Positions 21,103 through 31,736 of a DNA stretch of 64,000 nucleotides are shown here, piece after piece. The stretch is taken from contig JAACMV010000024.1 of NCBI GenBank assembly GCA_010909725.1, positions 558,001 through 622,000 on the forward strand, in the 5' to 3' direction. A program made the position numbers and the translations under genes. The notes beneath the pieces are model-generated. The model was not told the origin of the DNA and made no database searches. It was given only the letters and a program-made list of their open reading frames with translations. This DNA is from Picochlorum sp. 'celeri'. Its lineage: Eukaryota; Chlorophyta; Trebouxiophyceae. How positions within the stretch are numbered: the first letter of the stretch is position 1; each line of letters opens with the position of its first letter.

Positions 21103-22014
21103 ATGGACGTGTCAAAAAGCTCAATGCAGGAGCTCGGGGCTTCTCCCTCTTTAGTGAAACGAATTTCTGAAGCAGATATTGATAAAGATGGCACCTTGAG
21201 CATTCATGAGGTATTCCAGTTGGTTCGTAGCGAACAACGAGCCCAGGCTGACCGCAAGCTATTTCGCAACTTTTTGATTGCCCTGATCGTGGCCAACCTT
21301 ATTCTTGTCGCTGTCGTCGTAGGATCAGTGTTTGCTATTGTGAAATTGACGAATGAATTGGACGATGATGGAGGGGTGCTCGTGAGCACCAACACTGGAG
21401 ACGTCATTGGCACTGGTGTGGCAACGGACCTCGTTGATTTGTCACGCATGTTCAACGACTCGAGTCTAGCTGAGCAACTCAATCAGGTCATTGTGATGGA
21501 AGGGGCAAATTTTGCGGTGCATCGGGTCGGAAGCATCCGGGCATTTCCTGAGAAGGAGGCAGTTGTAATTGTGAGTCAAGATGGCAGCCTCATTCAGGTG
21601 GACACGTATGGAAGCTGGTATTTAGATGACACCATCGGGAAGCACCTGGCCAGTAACGCATCAAGTCGGATCAGTGATGCAGGCAGGCGCCTTCAATCTA
21701 CTACATGCGAGTCCATTGTTAAAGATGTCTCCTGTACTCCAATGGGAGAGGTGACATTTGGCACACAATCAATATCACATCCCTCTAGTTGTGTGTCTGC
21801 CATCCCCCTGTGTGCAAAGTGCGAATCGCGTGACTGTCGTGGCTTTGATTTGCGTCGAAGAGGTATATATGTGTGGGCTGAAGATGCAGATTACAGGCAA
21901 TGCGTGGAAGAGAAGTGTAACAAAATTCTTGACTGTGGGTATACAGTTCAGTACCCTCCACTTTTGCCACCTGTCGTGTCATGGCATCCTCATCCGCCCA
22001 ACTGCAGGGGTTGA
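21103..22014 (+). CDS. EF-hand protein with one transmembrane segment and Cys-rich outer domain
   Basis: Intronless from the first ATG (21103), 303 residues. The open frame extends upstream without a Met. Residues about 12-45 hold one EF-hand loop, DIDKDGTLSIHE, with all calcium ligands. A single transmembrane helix follows (FLIALIVANLILVAVVVGSV). The rest, about 220 residues, should face the lumen or outside and includes a region of beta character (FAVHRVGSIRAFPEKEAVVI) and a cysteine-rich end with about 13 Cys (CAKCESRDC, CVEEKCNKILDC). The layout of a single EF-hand, one helix and a Cys-containing ectodomain occurs in expanded families of marine algae. It could sense calcium on the cytosolic side. 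No known enzyme domain is visible. Confidence 0.72.
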   Translation: MDVSKSSMQELGASPSLVKRISEADIDKDGTLSIHEVFQLVRSEQRAQADRKLFRNFLIALIVANLILVAVVVGSVFAIVKLTNELDDDGGVLVSTNTGDVIGTGVATDLVDLSRMFNDSSLAEQLNQVIVMEGANFAVHRVGSIRAFPEKEAVVIVSQDGSLIQVDTYGSWYLDDTIGKHLASNASSRISDAGRRLQSTTCESIVKDVSCTPMGEVTFGTQSISHPSSCVSAIPLCAKCESRDCRGFDLRRRGIYVWAEDADYRQCVEEKCNKILDCGYTVQYPPLLPPVVSWHPHPPNCRG

Positions 22015-22604
22015 TTGAGGACTCTAATTCTTTTCTTTTTTCACTCTCTGATCTGTACTTTGTTGAGTAATTTTCCAATCACCTATACTTAGCCTTGCCA
22101 CAAGACCTGTTATTTGCATGGACGTGTTACTGCGAATGACAAGAAATTATCTCTGATGTGATTGAAGCTGCTTTAAACATAGACGCATTCACCACGCTCT
22201 GGTAGTGAAATCATTTTTATTACCCACCATGATGCTGACACATATGTCTCTCATATATCCATATATGTGATGTGCGTGTGTGGCACATGTAGACATGGCT
22301 GGGGGTGATCACCCATCATCATTTTCCATATATGAGACTTGTTCACACACAGATCTGTGAGCGACCTACAGCGAGATGACCCTTCCTATCGCCTGCCAAT
22401 AGCCCTATTTCTATTATTCTAAACAAAGAATTATCTCTAATACATTCTGATGTATAGCTTGTGATCAAATATATTTTCGTCAGTCAGTCGCCAGACAAGT
22501 ATTATTTCAGCCTTTCAAACGGAGAGAGTCGAGCATTAGACACTGCAGTTTGCCTGTAGCACAAAAGTATTATATAAATTTCATATAGCATAGAGATTCG
22601 CGTC
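22015..22604. other. Intergenic, no gene seen
   Basis: 590 bp between two plus-strand genes. It contains GGGTGATCACCC (22313-22324), repeated CATATATG-like words at 22250-22335 and AT-rich stretches. No reading frame with family support and no tRNA. Confidence 0.5.
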
Positions 22605-23483
22605 ATGAGTGCAATCCGCTGTGGTCTTGTTCAACCACATTGTGTGTTGAATTCTGGGTACAAGAAGACACAGCACTACTTCAGACCATGGCAGTCGACC
22701 CATGGATGTACATATAATTACAGAATGATGCATCATCCGTCACTTGATAATCCCATAGGGAGTGGACAGAGCCGTATGGCAGTATGCCATGGCTTCTTTT
22801 TAAACAATTTATTTGGTGGAAGGTACGTCTTTATTATTATTATTTTCTTCTTCTGCTTCTTCTTCAGTATCATAGTATAATGGTAATAAATACATGATTG
22901 TTGAACGTGATGGTGTTGCAGTGATCCATCCAGCAGCAGCAATAGTAGTGAAAGTCTTGGGCCAGACCCAGACCCAGTGCGGGATTGGTCACAGGAAGAT
23001 ATCGATCAGGTCGTGATCATGACCTGGAAAGATTCTAATAGTGATATAGAATACGATATAGTGTATAGAAATGGTGGCCTTGTGGATGCTGCTGCCGTGG
23101 AAGCATTATGTGAGAAAGTGAACTGGCCCAAAAGGCCTCAACACAAGGTGGATGCCGCCCTCAAGAATAGCTTTTTGGTCTCATCAATTACATTAGAAAA
23201 GCCTGGATGTCCTCCTGAAGAAAGGAGGTTGATCGGAACAGCTCGATGCACGTCTGATGGTGCTTTTAATGCGACAATATGGGATGTTATGGTGGACCCA
23301 GAGTTTCAGGGGAAAGGCCTTGGAAAGGCCTTGCTGGAACTCATGGTGAGGACATTATTGAGAAGAGAAATCAGCAACATCACCTTGTTTGCGGATGCAC
23401 AAGTTGTCGATTTTTACAAGCGCATGGGATTTGATGTGGATCCTGAAGGTATCAAGGGCATGTTCTTCAGATTCGGTTATTGA
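22605..23483 (+). CDS. Plastid GNAT acetyltransferase, GNAT2/NSI-SNAT type
   Basis: Two exons, join(22605..22822,22922..23483), 259 residues. The first exon is a His/Arg/Ser-rich presequence; the join gives a Ser-rich linker (SDPSSSNSSES) before the catalytic domain. The acetyl-CoA-binding signature is VDPEFQGKGLGKALLELMVR (Q/R-x-x-G-x-G/A) and the end reads ITLFADAQVVDFYKRMGFD then PEGIKGMFFRFGY, nearly the same as plant NSI/GNAT2 and cyanobacterial relatives. Plant members acetylate N-termini and lysines of stromal and thylakoid proteins and can also make N-acetylserotonin. Substrate here is not determinable from sequence. Confidence 0.87.
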
Positions 23484-23675
23484 GCGAGATACTGCCTGAT
23501 CCGTGTTGATTACATTTTCATTTTCATTTTCATTATTATTTCTTCTGTGAATACATACATAAACCTTTTTCGACTCGTCGTGGGAATTCCGCCATTTGGC
23601 TGGTAAACAATAGTGATGATCTGATATTTCAGAGACATTTCGGTAGCATCTGAAGGTTTAGCATTGAAATACAGA

Positions 23676-25598
23676 ATGCCAATCATTAAAAGGAATATGT
23701 CCATTGGTATTTTGTTGTTGATCGTCGCATTGTCAGCTGTGAGGGGCGATGTGACGGAATCAACTGACAACAGAAAATTGCATTCTTGCCGAGAAAAGCT
23801 CCTAGAGTTGGAAGATGAGCATGAGGATCTTCTGAAGCGATTTACTGTTTTGTCAGAAGAGTATAAAGATGTAAAGAAGGAGCTTCGGGCCACTATCGCG
23901 TGTGAGACGACGTTGGATGAGACGACTCGACTGTTGGATGAGGTGAGGGAGGATGTGGAGCAGAGGAAGGAGCAATTGAAGAATATGGATGTTTTATTGG
24001 TTCAGTGTGAGAGGAAGAGGGATAATTGTCTGGTGGATCTGCATGTGAGTGAGGCGAGTTTGGAGGAGTCGTTGGCCAGGGAGCGGCAGTTGGAGAGGCA
24101 GTTGAACAAGGAGGATTGTGTGGCGGTGAAACGGGATGCTGTGTCGTATCGAGACCAGGCGGAGCAGTGTCTGATTGATTTGGATGTATTGAAAAAGAGG
24201 GAGGAGGAGTTGGTGAAGAGAGCTGGAGATCTGGAAGAGGTGGAGAAGGAATTGGAGACGACCAAGGGGTTGTTGGAGGCAGCATCGAGCGATCGGGAGT
24301 CGTTGAATGGGCGAGTGGATGCGCTTGAAAAGAAGACTGTTGTGTTGGAAGAGGTTGAGAGAGAATTGGAGACAACCAAGGTGTCTTTGCAGCGTGCAGA
24401 GTCTGCGTTAGAGTCTAGAAGCAATGAATTAAATGCAACAAAGACTGCATTGAACTCGTTGCTTGAATCCCTTGATTCACATTTACAATACGAGGCGCTG
24501 AAAGACGCCCATGAGAAGGAGATTTTGCCATACTGGTTGGAACGTCTCGTGAAGAAGGGTGTACATCTCTGTGATGAGGCATACCATATGTATGTGCAGC
24601 CATTGCATGAATCGTTCGGGGAGGCTGTTCGAATGAGAAAAAAGCATGTTGCTGGGAGGGTAAAGAGTATTCATGGGACTGTCAAGTATCACGCATCTCG
24701 AGTGGTGAATGTGTATGTGGTGCCCATGGTGTCAAAAACAAACTCTATGCTGCGTGCACAATTCCCAGGTGGATGGAGGGCCTGCGTGGATACCACACGG
24801 TCTGTGGCGGAACTGAGTAGAAATGTAGTAAACACGTATGTGAATACATGCCGAGAGTTTGGAATGCATATCAAGCATCGTGGTATGGAGGCGATTGAAC
24901 ATCAGATTGTCAAGGTGTCATTCCTGCGGCAACTTGATTCACGCATTGTTGCCTCATCAGCATTTTGGACACTAGTGGGGCTCATCACTCTTCCGCTTGG
25001 CGTATTTATTTTCATCATGGTGTCCAAAGTCGTGGTGTATTATTGTAGGAGTGGTACCGCGAGCGTTTCTATTGTGAATATTTCAGATGCTATTGGGCTG
25101 ATTGAGGCAGATATTGGTTATACATTTTCACTCAAAGACAATCTCATTCAGGCATTAGAAGGCTCGCCTCATCTCTATCAGGTTGGAATGGCAGTGGTGA
25201 ATCTGTTGCTCGCGAAGCAGCAGAACAATGCCAGAGCTACGTTGGCAGAGGTGGAAGCAAGAAGCCTTTGTAGTGCGTCTCTTGGCCAAATCGTGCAACG
25301 CGGGCCTGGCAGGAAGAGTTTACAGGCAGCACGGCAGCAGAAAAATGTTCTCTATATTGCCATATTAGCTGCCGTGTTTCGGGATTCACGGGAATCAGTT
25401 CAAACTGTATTGAATGTTTGGAATGGCAGAGGTTCCCCAGCAGCAGTGCCTCCTGTGAGAGAGGAAGAAATAGAGGAGGAAATAAAAAAGGAAGAAGACG
25501 AGGAAATAGAAGAGGAAATGAGCGAGAATGATGAATCGGAGGATGTTGAGTTGGAGGATGATGCATCTGAAGATGATGAGAGTGACACATCATCATGA
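23676..25598 (+). CDS. Unknown secretory-pathway coiled-coil membrane protein with acidic tail
   Basis: Not recognised. Single exon, 640 residues from the ATG at 23676. Signal peptide IGILLLIVALSAVRG in the first 25 residues. Residues about 35-270 form a long heptad-type coiled coil rich in Glu, Leu, Lys and Arg. A less charged middle with Tyr and His repeats the element YVxPL/xxM (MYVQPLHESF, VNVYVVPMVS). A transmembrane helix lies near residue 430 (LVGLITLPLGVFIFIMVSKV). The last 50 residues are almost all Glu/Asp/Ser. A luminal coiled coil and an acidic cytosolic tail are inferred. It is tail to tail with another coiled-coil membrane gene, 46 bp apart. Confidence 0.7.
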   Translation: MPIIKRNMSIGILLLIVALSAVRGDVTESTDNRKLHSCREKLLELEDEHEDLLKRFTVLSEEYKDVKKELRATIACETTLDETTRLLDEVREDVEQRKEQLKNMDVLLVQCERKRDNCLVDLHVSEASLEESLARERQLERQLNKEDCVAVKRDAVSYRDQAEQCLIDLDVLKKREEELVKRAGDLEEVEKELETTKGLLEAASSDRESLNGRVDALEKKTVVLEEVERELETTKVSLQRAESALESRSNELNATKTALNSLLESLDSHLQYEALKDAHEKEILPYWLERLVKKGVHLCDEAYHMYVQPLHESFGEAVRMRKKHVAGRVKSIHGTVKYHASRVVNVYVVPMVSKTNSMLRAQFPGGWRACVDTTRSVAELSRNVVNTYVNTCREFGMHIKHRGMEAIEHQIVKVSFLRQLDSRIVASSAFWTLVGLITLPLGVFIFIMVSKVVVYYCRSGTASVSIVNISDAIGLIEADIGYTFSLKDNLIQALEGSPHLYQVGMAVVNLLLAKQQNNARATLAEVEARSLCSASLGQIVQRGPGRKSLQAARQQKNVLYIAILAAVFRDSRESVQTVLNVWNGRGSPAAVPPVREEEIEEEIKKEEDEEIEEEMSENDESEDVELEDDASEDDESDTSS

Positions 25599-25644
25599 TC
25601 TCTACACTTTCAGAATACCCATTACCTATATATACACATAACAT

Positions 25645-26715
25645 TTATTTGTGTCGTCGTTGTGCCACGCGACCCACTGATTGAACAATCCATGCCATCA
25701 CCAGGGGCACACCGACCCGTTGGACCACCATACCAAGAAATTTCCTGATCCCATCTCCATGTGCTTGTGGCAATAACCTTGACACCTCTCGCTCTCGATC
25801 ATCTATAGAACGAATACTATACACATTTGTTTCCGGAGTTATCTCCTCTGACCCGAACATGGAACCTTCCAGGCTGCATACACGATCAAGAAGGCTATTC
25901 ATCTGCTCCTGCATGGAAGAATACATCCTCCACACAGCCTTGGAATCCTCCTCCATCCTCCCAAGCACCCTTCTCATCTCTTGAATCTGCCTCATATCAT
26001 CCGTCTTTGACACAGTCTGCTCCTGCATCAATCGACGAATCACGCCATCGAGAAACAACACGTGCTTTCTCAGCTCGCTACTTCCAGATTCATCCATCCG
26101 AACCATCAGTGTTTGAATCGCATCATGCATCTGCTCCATTTTCCTATCCCTCTCTCCAGCCGCTGCCCTCACCAAACCGCTGATATCAGCATTATCCTTC
26201 TCATACGCATCCATATACTCGTTCATCGAATCCACATCAAGCTCCACATCCTCTTCAATTGTCCTCACAAGCTCCATCACAGACTCTGTCCCCATGGTTC
26301 CATCAGTCACCCTCTCCATGTGAAACGAGGGCAACTCGTCCAATGACAATTTATTCGGACTCGCATGCATCGCTTTAATTTTCATGTCCTCGGACGTGTC
26401 GTAGACCGCATCACTGCCGCGCTGCCCTGCTGCCTTGACAGCAGATTCTTTTGTACACGCCTCATATGTCTTGAACAAGAGCGGAGACATCGGTGTATCA
26501 CCTAATTCCCCCACAGAATCTGAACTAGAATGCGTAGACATACCCTGCTGTGCAGATTCATACTCGCTTTCATCGCTTTGCTTCTGTTTCTGTTTCTGTC
26601 GTCCAACTTGCAACCGAAACACTTTCTTCCTTGTCTCGTCTCTCATCATCCTGAAGGATTTTTCATACGAGTCTAAATTTTGTACAAGACCATCATCTGC
26701 TGACGAGGTATTCAT
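25645..26715 (-). CDS. Unknown tail-anchored coiled-coil protein
   Basis: Not recognised. Single exon, 356 residues. The N-terminal 130 residues are polar and probably disordered (VGRQKQKQKQSDESE). Residues about 135-300 are helical with heptads (MEQMHDAIQTLMVRMDESG, MRRVLGRMEEDSKAVWRMYS). The C-terminus ends in one hydrophobic helix (FLGMVVQRVGVPLVMAWIVQ) and the basic tail RRHK, the arrangement of a tail-anchored protein. Its organelle is uncertain; short helix and basic end would suit mitochondria, peroxisomes or plastid envelope. It diverges from the PAC2 gene across a 227 bp promoter with an 18 bp palindrome. Confidence 0.7.
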   Translation of the reverse strand: MNTSSADDGLVQNLDSYEKSFRMMRDETRKKVFRLQVGRQKQKQKQSDESEYESAQQGMSTHSSSDSVGELGDTPMSPLLFKTYEACTKESAVKAAGQRGSDAVYDTSEDMKIKAMHASPNKLSLDELPSFHMERVTDGTMGTESVMELVRTIEEDVELDVDSMNEYMDAYEKDNADISGLVRAAAGERDRKMEQMHDAIQTLMVRMDESGSSELRKHVLFLDGVIRRLMQEQTVSKTDDMRQIQEMRRVLGRMEEDSKAVWRMYSSMQEQMNSLLDRVCSLEGSMFGSEEITPETNVYSIRSIDDREREVSRLLPQAHGDGIRKFLGMVVQRVGVPLVMAWIVQSVGRVAQRRHK

Positions 26716-26780
26716 CGCATGACCAGGATTTGACAGCGAGTGTTGTTAGCGCTCTCGCGTGCCTCGAAACAATCTATCCG

Positions 26781-26798
26781 GTCAACGGTACCGTTGAC
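26781..26798. repeat. 18 bp perfect palindrome in a divergent promoter
   Basis: GTCAACGGTACCGTTGAC, perfect over all 18 bases, 66 bp from the minus-strand start codon and 145 bp from PAC2. It may be a binding site for a dimeric factor. Confidence 0.8.
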
Positions 26799-26942
26799 TA
26801 GATGGAAGCTATGCATCATCACTTTTAGAGGCCAAATTCATGCAGTCCTGATCGAGATTGCATGGGGAGGATATACGCGCACTGTATCAGCCACACATGT
26901 ACTCATATTTTATATTCATTTTAAAGCTATATTGTTCAGGGA

Positions 26943-27866
26943 ATGCGAGCGTACAGACCTATTCAGCAATCACAGGGCGCCGTGGATGCGTTTGAACTTG
27001 TCAGCGATGCTGAAGAGATTTTTAGGCTACCAGAGGACATGGAATCTTCACCAATAGTTATTATTCCATCTGTATCTGTGGGTAATGTGGGTCAGTTGGC
27101 GATTGATCTGTTGGTAGAGTCGTCGTCAGGTGGTGGAGAAGAGGACCACGCTCGTCTCTGCGGTGTTGTTCATCATCCTCTTGTGCTGCCTTGTTACGGA
27201 GGATATCCATATAGTTTGGATACAAGGGGCGGCGATGGCAATAAAAAGCCCATGGCGCATCCTATTGATATCTACCATGTACCACAGACCCCAGTGTTTG
27301 TACTCCAGCAGAGAGCGCCTGCTGCGGCGGGATGCCAGATGGATTTCGCAATGGATTTGATGGGATGGTTGGCTGCAGGTGGGGTGACGAATGTCTGGAT
27401 TGTGGGTGGGTTGGATGCCACGTTGCGTCGTGATGAAGATATTGGCAGTGGTGATGATGCTCATCTTCGCTATGTGATGGCGAGTCACCGAGCAGAGTCA
27501 AAGGATGTTACAGAATCATGCCTACTCAAGCGTGGGATTCAGGCATTGTGTGGAACAGAGCAGAATGAGAATAGCAGGCACTGGAAGGGTATTTGGGACA
27601 AGGAGCGGGTGCACATGCCTTGGGCACTGTTGGATGCAGCAAAGGATGCAGGGTTGGATGCTGTAGGGGTATTCAAGTTTGTGTTGGAAGGTGATAATAC
27701 TCCTGATGCACAGATTGTGGCTAGGGCTGTGATTGATGTGGTATTTTCATCATGGGAGAGTCGCCTTCCTGATGGATGGAGGGACGGATCTTGTCTCCTG
27801 AAGGAACCTCCATCTTGGCATTGGATTAGACAATCTCGACCAACGCCGCCAGGATATGTATTTTAA
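26943..27866 (+). CDS. PSMG2: Proteasome assembly chaperone 2 (PAC2)
   Basis: Single exon, 307 residues. The signature is IIPSVSVGNVGQLAIDLLVE near residue 40, which matches the PAC2/PSMG2 family start (proteins of the ATP-grasp-like PAC2 fold). Further family-like stretches are GWLAAGGVTNVWIVGGLDAT and LLDAAKDAGLDAVGVFKFVLEGDN. PAC2 pairs with PAC1 to assemble the alpha ring of the 20S proteasome in the cytosol and nucleus. Length is slightly above the human protein (264) owing to a longer middle loop rich in Asp/Gly. The CcdA start lies only 29 bp after the stop on the same strand. Confidence 0.85.
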   Translation: MRAYRPIQQSQGAVDAFELVSDAEEIFRLPEDMESSPIVIIPSVSVGNVGQLAIDLLVESSSGGGEEDHARLCGVVHHPLVLPCYGGYPYSLDTRGGDGNKKPMAHPIDIYHVPQTPVFVLQQRAPAAAGCQMDFAMDLMGWLAAGGVTNVWIVGGLDATLRRDEDIGSGDDAHLRYVMASHRAESKDVTESCLLKRGIQALCGTEQNENSRHWKGIWDKERVHMPWALLDAAKDAGLDAVGVFKFVLEGDNTPDAQIVARAVIDVVFSSWESRLPDGWRDGSCLLKEPPSWHWIRQSRPTPPGYVF

Positions 27867-27895
27867 ATTATTTTAATCATGTTGAATTTGTTATA

Positions 27896-28870
27896 ATGAG
27901 AGTGTGTCGTGTTCAGCCTGGTTTTTCTGTGGCCACGACGCGAGTGTCGAAAAGGCAGGTCACGTCGTCTGTACGGACGCCGGCATGGCCATACACAAGT
28001 ACTTGGCATCATCACGATAGTTCTCTTCACCGTTATAGTAGAGCAGGGTCATGGGTGACGAGGTCTGTCGGGTTTGATGTGGTTCAGAATGTGGACCACC
28101 TGGTGGCGACAGAGCTGGGTGGGCTGTTGGGTCCATCAACGTTTCTTCTCGTCTTGGGGGCTGGTTTGTTGACGAGTTTTTCTCCCTGTACGCTAAGTGT
28201 TCTTCCTTTGACCATCGGATATATCGGAGGGTACGATGACGGTGGTTCGGAGGGGTCTTCGTTGGTGGTGAGGTCTGCAGCCTTTGCAGCTGGTTTGGCC
28301 ACCACGCTGTCTGCCTTGGGGCTCTTGTCTGTGTCCTTGGGCAAGGCCTATGGTCAGGTATGTGTGTATTTGATACTACGTGGACAGGTTGAAACAGAGA
28401 ATGAAAAATAATATTGTCACCCTGTTCATCACATCATGTAGGTTGGAGGTCCATGGTTGGCTCTGACAGTGAGTGGCGTTGCCATTGCCATGGGGCTGTC
28501 GTTGCTCGAAGTGATCACCATTCCTCTTCCTTCAATTAATATTGAAATAGGATCGGAGTGGGATGTGTCGAAGGAAGTGAAAGCATACCTGGCTGGAATG
28601 ACGTTTGCGTTGGTGGCATCGCCATGTAGTACACCCGTGTTGGCAACACTCCTGGCGTATGTGAGCACAACAGATGACTATAGTCGCGGCGCATTGCTCC
28701 TGTTCACATATGCCTTGGGATATGTGGCTCCATTGATGGGAGCAGCTATTTTTACGGATTCGTTGAAGAAAATAATCTCTGTTCGACAGTTTACTGGGTG
28801 GGTGACAGCAGCCAGTGGTGTTTTGCTGATTTCAGGAGGTACATATGGCATATTGTCCCGGTTACTGTGA
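27896..28870 (+). CDS. CCDA: Thylakoid thiol/disulphide transporter CcdA
   Basis: Two exons, join(27896..28357,28442..28870), 296 residues. The first 70 residues form a transit peptide rich in Arg, Ser, Thr and His. Six hydrophobic segments follow. The two redox cysteines of the family are present in SFSPCTLSVLPLT and VASPCSTPVLATLL. The intron sits between GKAYGQ and VGGPWLALT, donor gtatgtgt. CcdA carries reducing equivalents across the thylakoid membrane to keep apocytochrome cysteines reduced for haem attachment to cytochromes f and c6. It lies tail to tail with the copper ATPase, 23 bp between stops. Confidence 0.92.
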
Positions 28871-28893
28871 TGTATTTTTCTTACATATATATG

Positions 28894-31736
28894 TTATGAT
28901 TTAATTTTTGATGCTCTAACTTGAAGCAGCAGGGAATTGGCCATGACTGCCAAGGAACTGCACCCCATGAGGGCCCCTGATAATGCAGGGGTGAGTCCAA
29001 GGCCGTTGATGGGGAGCATGACGCCAGCTGCGAGGGGCAGGCAAATCATATTGTAGCCAAAAGCCCAGGCCATATTCTGTCGAATTGTGTTCATAGTCAT
29101 TTTACTGAGTCGGAAGGTGTCGATGATCTGTGGCAGACGGTCACCGAGAAGCACGATATCTGCAACTTCGGATGCGACAGCCACACCACCCCCCATGGCA
29201 ATGCCTACATCAGCCTCTGCCAAGGCAGCAGCGTCGTTGACCCCGTCACCCACCATGGCTACAATGTGGCCCTTTGATTTGAGATTATTCATTGCATCGA
29301 CCTTTCCTATGGGCGTCACACCGGCGATGACATTCTCTGTGTCGATTCCAAGTTGTGAGGCAACATGCTGTGATGTGGTCTGCTGATCCCCACTCAGCAT
29401 CACAGGGGTGATGCCTGACTCTTTCAGTTTCTTTAGCACTTGTCGGGCGTTATGTCTCACCTGGTCCGCAATCTCAATTGATCCAACGATGTTGTTCTCC
29501 ATACCGACGTATACAACGGTGTGTCCTGGATTGAGTTTTGCTGTGTGCAGGCCTTCTGCAGAGGATGAGGCCCCAGTCTTTTGCATGACCCAGTCCAAGT
29601 TGCCGACGTATATATTCTTGCCATCGACAATACCCTCAGCCCCTTTACCGGGAACTTGATTGAAGGAGTCAGATGAGACTCGTCTCTGTGGTACCTGCGT
29701 ATCAGCAATTGCTTGCTGTACAATGGCATGAGCAATTGGATGGGAACTATTTTCTTCAATAGCAGCAGCATAGGACAGACACTCTGTTTCATTGACATTG
29801 TCATCTGTACTGACACGAACAACGGTTGGTTTTCCCGTGGTGAGAGTTCCTGTTTTATCAAATACGATTGTATCAACGTTGGACGCTGCTTCAAGGACAT
29901 CACCTCCCCGAATGAGGAGGCCCCGTCGAGCCCCAGCTCCAGTTCCAACCAAAACTGCCGTTGGTGCCGCGAGACCGAGGGCACATGGGCATGCTACAAC
30001 TAAGACATTGCATGCTAGCTGTAAACTTAACGCGATAGTTGCTGCTGCTTTTGAAGCACCCCCGCTGAGGGAGGTTTCTAGTACTCTAGGGAACATCTTT
30101 GCACCAAACCCACTCCAAAAGAGAAAGGTCGCTGCTGCAACTCCCATGACGCCGTACGCAAACTTACCAGCGACGATGTCAGATAATCTTTGAATTGGTG
30201 CTGTTCGACCCTGCGCCGTTTCGACCAAATTGACAATGTTTGATACGGCAGCGTCTCCCCCAGAAGCAGTGCATCGGACAACCAGTGTACCATCAAAGTT
30301 TGTCGTACCAGCAGTCACTGTGTCTCCTACATCAATTGTATCTATCATCGTCACAAACTATTCTTCTCATATAATGCACAGCATATATAAAAAACCTTAC
30401 CTTGGGATTTATTCACAGGAAGTGATTCACCTGTAATGCTTGACTCATCACATGTACTACGACCGCGTACAACCTCACCATCAACAGGAATCTGATCTCC
30501 TGGAAGAATGGTCACCAAGTCTCCCTGCGACACATTTTCTGATGGTATTTCTCTCCATGAAGTCCCATCCGATAACACCACGCGCGCCATGGGTGGCAAC
30601 AGACCCGACAGTGCAGCCATGTCAGAGGATGCTTGAATTTTTGCTCGCTCTTCAAGGGCCCTGCCCAGCAGTATAAATCCAAGGAGCATTGCTGGCTCCT
30701 CAAAGAATGTTCTCCAACCTAATTTTGGAATCATTACAGCCACAGAGCTTATTCCAAAGGCAGCAGTGACTCCTAAACCGACAAGACTATTCATATCAGG
30801 CGCTCCCTTGGCAAGGGATTTGAAGCCATCAACAATAATACTTCTCCCCGGACCCAGAATCGCCACAGCAGAAAGAGCAGCTGTTCCCATGGTACTTGAG
30901 AGCATTTTAAGAAATGGTGGAGCAGCATTGCCGAACCAGTGAACAATATGATGCAGCATACACGCAGATGCAAGACCCCAAGAAACCACCACTTGAAACG
31001 TTTTTTCTCTCAACCTTGCAATCCTCTCCTCCCTCTTTGCCTTGACTACTTTTGACGCCGCACTTGTTCCTGATCCTAAAGGTCTAAAAGTAGCTTTGTA
31101 TCCTTTTTCTGTCAGTATTTGAGCCAATTGTTCGCCCAACTCTTCTAATCTGCCCTGCTCCCCAACTTCAATATCCACGTCTCCTGGCATCACAACACGT
31201 ACCACTGCCGTCTCCGTCGCCAAATTCACAGACGCGCCTAGAACACACTCTTCATCCAATAAGATTTGCTTCACTCGAGACACACACCCGGCACAACGCA
31301 TCCCAGTGACATCCAAAATGACGATATCCTCCATCACAGACCCATGTGTCTTGAGCAATGCTGATCCCTCCTCCATTGGAAACCTTGCTCCCCCTTCATT
31401 ATCATCATCACCGCCATCTCCTACCCCACCGTACCCCGAGTTCCTTCCACCTCCACCCACATTATCAGGCACCGCATAGACGATAGCAGACCGCAGTCGG
31501 TAAGGACGCAACCGACAGGTTTCACAAAATATCACACCTCTCGACTTCAATACCCTGGATTCCTTACCACTTGCGACCAAATCCACTCGTTGAATACCAT
31601 GATAATGCAATGTACCACTCATATGCACTAATTCATGCCTCAAAATCGCGTGTGCTCTACCTGCCTTGGGTTTCAGGCATGGCGACATGTCAAGCCTGGC
31701 AACACGACACCTCCATTGTATCGGAGAGTGCAGCAT
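28894..31736 (-). CDS. Copper-transporting P1B-ATPase of the plastid (PAA1/PAA2 type)
   Basis: Two exons, complement(join(28894..30341,30401..31736)), 927 residues. N-terminal presequence of about 100 residues, Gly-rich linker, then a heavy-metal-associated domain with GMRCAGC near residue 143. Transmembrane helices follow, the TGES actuator motif (SSITGESLPVNKSQ; the intron is immediately after), the CPC ion site in ACPCALGLAAPTA, the phosphorylation motif FDKTGTLTTGK, an HP motif (NSSHPIAHA) and MVGDGVNDAAAL. It pumps copper into the stroma (PAA1) or thylakoid lumen (PAA2) for plastocyanin and superoxide dismutase; the sequence alone does not settle which. Confidence 0.92.

Noticed and set aside
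23893..25644. Antisense Ser/Pro/His-rich frames opposite the coiled-coil protein
   Set aside because: They mirror the Glu/Leu repeats of the sense gene and lack starts, splice sites or family motifs.
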